From: Misgurnus anguillicaudatus | Taxonomy: Eukaryota > Chordata > Actinopteri > Cypriniformes > Cobitidae | Assembly: GCF_027580225.2 (NCBI RefSeq) | Contig: NC_073337.2 | Span: 14,242,001 to 14,306,000, forward strand | Length of the DNA stretch: 64,000 nt | Reading direction: 5' to 3' | Shown here: in pieces, positions 58,601 through 64,000 of the stretch | Numbering within the stretch: the stretch's first letter is position 1 | Layout of the letters: every line of letters starts with the position of its first letter | Translations under genes and position numbers: made by a program | The notes under the pieces: generated by a model | The model's input: only the letters and a program-made list of their open reading frames with translations | Told to the model about the DNA's origin: nothing | Databases searched by the model: none

Positions 58601-61600
58601 GGGCTGTGGGGTCTCAGGCATGTATGTGTGAGGAGCCGGTGGAGGTCTGGCCCGGATGGCAGGCATCCCAGGTGAGCGTATGTGTGAGTCCAGCCAGGGC
58701 AGGGGTCTAACTGGGCTTGGAGCCAGCGCTCAGCTGGATGTCCTTCTGCCAGAAAAAAGACTACAGATCTCCTTCTCTTGGTCTCTCTCTCTCCTACAGT
58801 TCCATTTTTTCCCCTGCTTCCTTCTGTTTCTTTCTCATAGATCAGTTGGAGACCATACATTGAATTTCCCCTTCTGCATACTTGTGCCACAAATGTACTC
58901 AAATTGGCAAAACACACGAATGTTTAAATATACAGTTCATTTTACCATCTAAATAGTATGCAGTACATGTTTTCCAAACCACAAAGGATATGGAGCACCT
59001 CTTTGTTTTTAAAAGTGATTAAAACACACATGGATTTGTGTGCTTTACACCAAACTCTTAAATGTTTTTCTCTTGCAGTTGCAATTTTAGCCACAGGTTG
59101 GCACCATTGGATCATGTACTTACCCTTCATTGCAATCTCATGTTTTCAATCTCTCTAATAGCAAATGCATTTATACTTTCTCAGTTAAGTTCACTTTTTA
59201 TTGGTTTTTAGGATTTTATCCAAGTGTATCTATTAAAAATAGAGCATTGATCTTATGATCCTTTTGACCTCTTCTTTTGCATAAATACTGCAATAATTTA
59301 AGCATTTATTTCAATTATTTGAAATGGACAACCTGTTTTTTATCTGTATACCATGCAATGATTCTAGATCCTAGACTCTGGTATGTAGTCTGCTTCTGGG
59401 TCTTAAGAGACCTAGTGTTTGATTTTGGTCTTGACCCCAATGCTTGCCATCATAAACTGCATAAAAAATGTGCCCATTAATAAACACAGACCATTATACT
59501 GGTTGTTATTATTTGTAAATTATACAAGTCTTCCTTATACCAGTGAGTAAACTTAACCGAAAAGGCCAGAAAGCTACAAAGCACCAATGTAATCGTACTT
59601 TAAAGGTGGGGTGCATGATCTCTGAAAGCCAATGTTGACATTTGAAATCACCTAAACAAATACGTTCTTACCCCAATAGATTCTGGACCTTCTTTTGATA
59701 GACCCGCACCACACATACGCAACCCAGGCAACGATGTTGGTTAGTAGACATGCCCCTTACTGCTGATTGGCTACAAGTGTATTTTAGTAGTCCGCCCGAC
59801 TAATCACGCACCCCGCCTTTAAAACTATCACTGTAAAGAAATAGTTGGTTCAACTTAAAAAAGTAAGTTATTTGGTTGCCTTAACATTTGGAGTTAATTT
59901 AAAAAACTTAAAAATATTAGTTGAAAACATTTTTATACAACTTTGTTTGAGCTAACTAATGTTTTTAAATTGAATTAACTAAATTTTAAGGCAACCAGGG
60001 AACTTGTTTTTTAAGTTAAACTTACTTTTTTTTTTACAGTGTATTCTAGTTAAAATCACTACCTAAAATCATTTTCAGCTTCAAATACATTTAAGGTCAA
60101 TGTGTTGGTATCAGGTGTGCCTTATACATCCTAAAAAAAGTGAAGCAGCTGGCTCTTTGATCGCCCCCTGGTGGCTGGATGCAGTACTATTCATAAACCC
60201 CACCCTCTCCATGCAAACGAATGGGACTTGGGTCAAAATAAAATAAAAAAATAACACTTCCAATAAAATTTTCCAAAAGATGGTTTTGGTTCTTTAAGGT
60301 AGTTGTTATCACGCTGATAAATGTTTAATTGTTGAAGTTTTATCTAGTAATTTGATGCTATAGAAACGGGGCGTGTCGTTATGATTGACATTTGTGATTG
60401 ACAGCTTCTCTTAGCGTGGACTCGCAGAGCTTCGAGGGAAGATTGAATATATAATTAACTATTAATTTTTGATTTCTTTGTTATTTTACACCAACAAAAT
60501 GAGTTGTATTTAACTTACCTTATTTTAGCAAGCCAGAGACATTCAAGGGGCGTGGTTGAATTGGGCGTGCAAGCATTGGGCAGAAGTTTAATACCGCGGC
60601 TCGGTCTCTGGGCTCCACAGACGATTCCTTCTGCGCATGTCCTGGCTCCAAACTGCTGTTTTTTGCGTAACATGTCAACGCACATCGTCATACATTTTAC
60701 GTTCATTTCATTACAATGGAAGGAAGCTGTGTCGCGTACTCCATATTTTTTTACAGTCTATGGTTGGTACATTAAGACACATTACACCAGGACGTCACTG
60801 CTGTTTTGGGTTTCATCCAAGCCAGCATGGTTTTGTTTGTCTATTGTGCAGGAGCGTATTGTTGTTCAGTCCTGAGGGAAGAAGGTAATGTGAGGTAGAA
60901 AAAGCGATTGCATCTCTAAACTGAAATTACCAGTGATTGCATAGTCCGATAAAGGCTCTCCATCTATGCAGAGAGAGAACAAGATTAAGTGCTCTGAAAA
61001 TGTACAGCTACTTGGAAGAACTGCAGATCTGAACCCTAACCACGATGCGAGTTTGCTTCTCTGCATTAAGTTGTGCTGCCTAGAAAAGTTTTGATTACAA
61101 TCATATAAGGTTAGCATTTCTGATTTAATTATGCATCATCTTTGCAAAGTAAAGATGCTATTGCACCATGCATTTACGCTGTAGATATCTTTGTTAATGG
61201 TAATCGAAGCTTTAGTATTATTGAATAATTTGGGGGCTTGCAGTATGGACAGCTGCATTTATCATAAGCTTTCAGTTTTGTTATATTGCACTTTTGCGAT
61301 CCAGAAAGTTTTGTCGCATTGCCCCGCTGACTTGTGGTGTAGTCGCAGTGAATCTTCTTGTCCAGGGGTGCTGATTATTACCTCTTTCTGCAAGCTTGTG
61401 CGGCGTTCCTCCGTTCGCTTATGAATCAAGCAAGCTCCGTATTTGACTCGCTTCGTTATCGCCTCTTTTCAAAGCCTTACAAGGGCGTAAAATGATTAGA
61501 GGAGAGCCTGACAATGCGTGAAGAGATTTGCACAGTTTCCGTAGATGTCAGGTGCAGCCGTTACACTCTAAAAAGAGAAAAGGATGAATATTAAAGGCCT

Positions 61601-64000
61601 CCGTCTTTTCTCCTTTTCTTCCGCCACGACATTCACATCTTCTTTAGAGAGAATAGGGCCCAGGGCCCGCTCTGATTGGTGAGGGCATGCTCCCGTAGCC
61701 AGGCGAATCGGGTCTGATGAAAAGAATTTTGTCTTTTAAGTAAAATAGTCATTATTGTCGCGCTTTCTGTCTCTCTCTCTCTCTATTTTCAGTCATACAT
61801 CTTTTCTATCGAAATAGTGCTGGTGCTCAGCTGGGAGCTAATTTTGATTTTTCACTGACTTAAGAATGATGCTGTTACTGACATAGTGACTAACTGACTA
61901 CAAGTAATGATGTGCCATCTCAGTCTTATAGAGATTTGGAAACATATGTGACCCTGTCTGTAAAATCCAGGCTAAAGTATCATTATATAATTATGAAATT
62001 AGGATCATCAAAGATTGATTTCAATCTTTGACACAACCTTACTCAGTCAATACTAATTTTTCCCCTCCAGCGGTTTTTTTAATGCCAGCCAGCGCCAGCA
62101 TTTTTTTAAATGATTTTCACAAAAGTTTAATGCCTTCCAAAAAATTATCTTCTTAATCTTTATAGATTTTGGGGTGGTTTCCCAGATAGGGATTAGCTTA
62201 TCTCAATACTAGGCCTTAGTTTAATTAATAAAATAACTACTTTTACAAACATGCCTTACTAAAAACATTACTTGTGTGCATTTTGAGGCAAACAAAGAGC
62301 ACTGATGTATTTTAAGATATGTCAGTGCAAGTTTTCAGTTTGGACAGCTCCTACATTTATTTTAGTCTAGGACTAGTCTAATCCCTGTCCGGGAAACCGC
62401 CTCATAAACAAATAAACTATATATCAAATGAAAGAACGGACTATTTGCTTTCAAACTAAAAACTTGTCTTATCTTCATTTGTTCTCTTTTTATCACCTCT
62501 CAAACATGTGTAAGTTTTTTTCAAAAATACCAAATTTTGATCAAAAAGCTGAAATAACTTTTTAGAGACAGATTCAAAACAAAAACAGAGTTTTTAATGT
62601 TTTGGGGATCATTGGATGCTTCAGTGTTTTATAAGTTGGCAAGCGCGAGTAATTTTCATGTTAAGTCAATGCAAAGACGCGAAAATGCATCCTGCGGCGC
62701 AGTGTGCGAATAGCGCAGTGCGCGAATAGCCCAGTGCAAATGGTGCGGAACGCGAATTGAACGGATATTCGCGCCGCGTTAACCAATCAGGAGCTTGCTC
62801 TAGTAGTGCTGTCATTACAGGGAGCGAGCGGCATCGCAGAATTTCCACGTGAATGTATCGAATGAGTACAATTTCACGTGCGGCTTTCACGCGCAAATGA
62901 AGTGAGTACACTAAAAATTTTTAAGCGTCCAACTACGCGCAAATAGCACTTTTTGCCGCCTCTACCGCGGTTGGTGTGAACGGAGGGTAAGAGCGCCACC
63001 TAGTGGATAATAGCAAAAAATGGATTGCCATAAAAACTTGTTATTTGCAGGGCATTGGCAGCATTTTCTCTTAGTTGAAGAGATATCTATTTAATGGCGA
63101 GGAAAGCGTTAATGATATTAAAGTTGTATTTTCACAAAATGTTCTTTACATTATGATTTTATGTAGAAAACAGTCGATCACAAAATTACTTTACGTATTT
63201 TAGCCCCAATATATTTCAAAGCACCTCAGACTTATCTGATACTGTAACGATTCTCACCAGAATCTATTTTTGTTAAATGTCACATAAATATAAAAGCAGT
63301 TTGTTTCACAGTTTATAGTAAAAAATGAAAAAACATACAGTAAATATTGAATACAAACAAAATATTGAATTCATTTAGCAGAATATTATGACAAAAACTG
63401 ATGTATTTCCTCGTGCCTGCTGATGCACTTGCCTTATATTTTACCCTAATACTTCCTATAAAGTAGTTTAATGTCATGAATTGCAAATTTTGCCAGTCAG
63501 AAGTTAAATTAGTAAAAATAAAATTGCAATCAACTCATACGAGTCATTTTGCGAAAGAAAAAAAATGCTGTTTTTTATATGAAAAATACTTGATGACTTC
63601 ACCGGATAATTTGGAAAAAGTTTGGTTTAAGTGGAATTAACTTCTGCCTTGCATTTTTTTTGTATAGCTCTGGGATGGCAACTTGAGGAAAATAGTTGCT
63701 TGATTGTATGGAATACTTCGTGTCGAGGAACCTTCAAAACCGTTTTAATCATTACCACCATGTCTTTCGCGTGATGAAATGTTACTGAATCTGTTCTTAC
63801 ACAGTGTTAGTTTTCCTTTCAAAAAAGAAATGCTCTGAATGTCTTGAGATGTGACTATTGCAGATGCGCAAATTGCAGTGTCAATGCTGAAATTATTTAT
63901 TGTGGGCCCTAATTCACACAAATCATAGTGGAAAAATTTTAATATATCCGGAACCTGCAGTGTTTGAAACTGCTTTGCATTGTGACTTTTATAATACCAG
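55619..64000 (+). CDS. taf3: TFIID subunit TAF3, 5' part (two coding exons)
   Basis: TAF3 is a TFIID subunit whose histone fold pairs with TAF10 and whose C-terminal PHD finger reads H3K4me3. Exon 1 is 55619-55784 and exon 2 is 56920-57180; the junction joins T to AT (Tyr) and the frame continues. Residues 4-75 form the histone fold (RSLLRVSVAQMCQAVGWDAV, then LERYVQQLARSCHRYSEL), very close to human TAF3. Exon 2 continues with LEDYVNNLEPVGFPQMIPQF and YVPEYFPPL. Exon 2 ends GAAG before GTATGT. The large acidic/lysine-rich exon 3 and the PHD exons are not in the window, so the gene runs past the right edge, consistent with its very long second intron in other vertebrates. Confidence 0.95.
59604..59818. 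mobile_element. TTAA-flanked MITE (215 bp)
   Basis: Termini AGGTGGGGTGCATGAT and ATCACGCACCCCGCCT, flanked by TTAA at 59600-59603 and 59819-59822. Lies in taf3 intron 2. Confidence 0.85.
59829..60043. repeat. Foldback repeat with ACTGTAAA ends
   Basis: Begins ACTGTAAAGAAATAG and ends TTTTACAGTGTA. In between are inverted AAGTTAAAC/GTTCAACTT and GGTTGCCTTAA/TTAAGGCAACC words. Confidence 0.65.
62041..63113. mobile_element. Third copy of the CTCTTTCCCC family, with two nested elements
   Basis: Shares 'TTTAATGCCTT', 'AAATTATCTTCTT', 'AAATGAAAGAACGGACTAT' and 'CACCTAGTGGATA' with the copy at 34521. It is split by an element at about 62172-62401 (ends GGTGGTTTCCCAGATAGGG and CCCTGTCCGGGAAACCGCC). 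A second, GC-rich insert at about 62641-62990 contains GCGCAGTGCGCGAATAG-type repeats and ends in CCGCGGTTGGTGTGAACGG. Confidence 0.6.

Larger units (their letters stand above)
57181..64000. other. taf3 intron 2 (partial)
   Basis: No further taf3 exon is visible. It holds dispersed repeats (59604-59818, 59829-60043, 62041-63113) and a comparatively repeat-poor stretch at 61050-61800. Confidence 0.7.

Noticed and set aside
58272..58917. Overlapping open frames on both strands in taf3 intron 2
   Set aside because: Simple-sequence CA/TC-rich DNA; neither frame resembles TAF3 exon 3 or any known protein.

Overview
The window is nuclear DNA from a ray-finned fish, most likely a cyprinid. The evidence is AT-rich sequence, many short GT-AG introns, Tc1-like elements, teleost interspersed repeats, and five vertebrate genes whose exons translate cleanly. 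The species cannot be told from the sequence alone.

Layout, left to right: itih5 (minus, 1108-21360, 13 coding exons), itih2 (plus, 23149-41290, about 19 exons), kin (minus, 41706-46575, 11 exons), atp5f1c (plus, 46798-51648, 9 exons plus a candidate 19-nt cassette exon), and the first two coding exons of taf3 (plus, from 55619, continuing past the right edge). Order and orientation match human 10p14 (ITIH5, ITIH2, KIN, ATP5F1C, TAF3), so this is an old conserved block. itih5 and itih2 are head-to-head paralogues encoding secreted VIT/vWA heavy chains that bind hyaluronan. kin (nuclear DNA/RNA-binding Kin17) and atp5f1c (mitochondrial ATP synthase gamma) start 222 bp apart and probably share a bidirectional promoter with ETS, NRF1-like and TCTCGCGAGA-like motifs. 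itih2 and kin converge, with poly(A) signals only about 50 bp apart. taf3 encodes the TFIID histone-fold subunit; its promoter holds an NRF1 palindrome and a YY1-type AAGATGGCGGC that also opens a 13-residue uORF.

Introns and intergenic DNA are full of transposons. Many are non-autonomous elements with TTAA on both sides. Others include a pseudogenised Tc1-like element carrying a nested MITE, an internally deleted Tc1 derivative, and a 3.45-kb TA-flanked foldback element inside an itih5 intron that contains about 2.4 kb of 42-bp tandem repeats.

Most notable: coding frames are clean throughout, yet several splice junctions are non-canonical. The itih2 intron 3 acceptor is AT, the atp5f1c intron 3 acceptor is GG, atp5f1c intron 7 has no GT-AG solution that keeps frame, and the itih2 intron 2 donor would be GC. 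atp5f1c also has a candidate 19-nt micro-exon that would change the C-terminus, as the tissue-regulated exon does in mammals. No new defence or enzymatic system was seen; the right-hand 7 kb is taf3 intron 2 with possible regulatory DNA.
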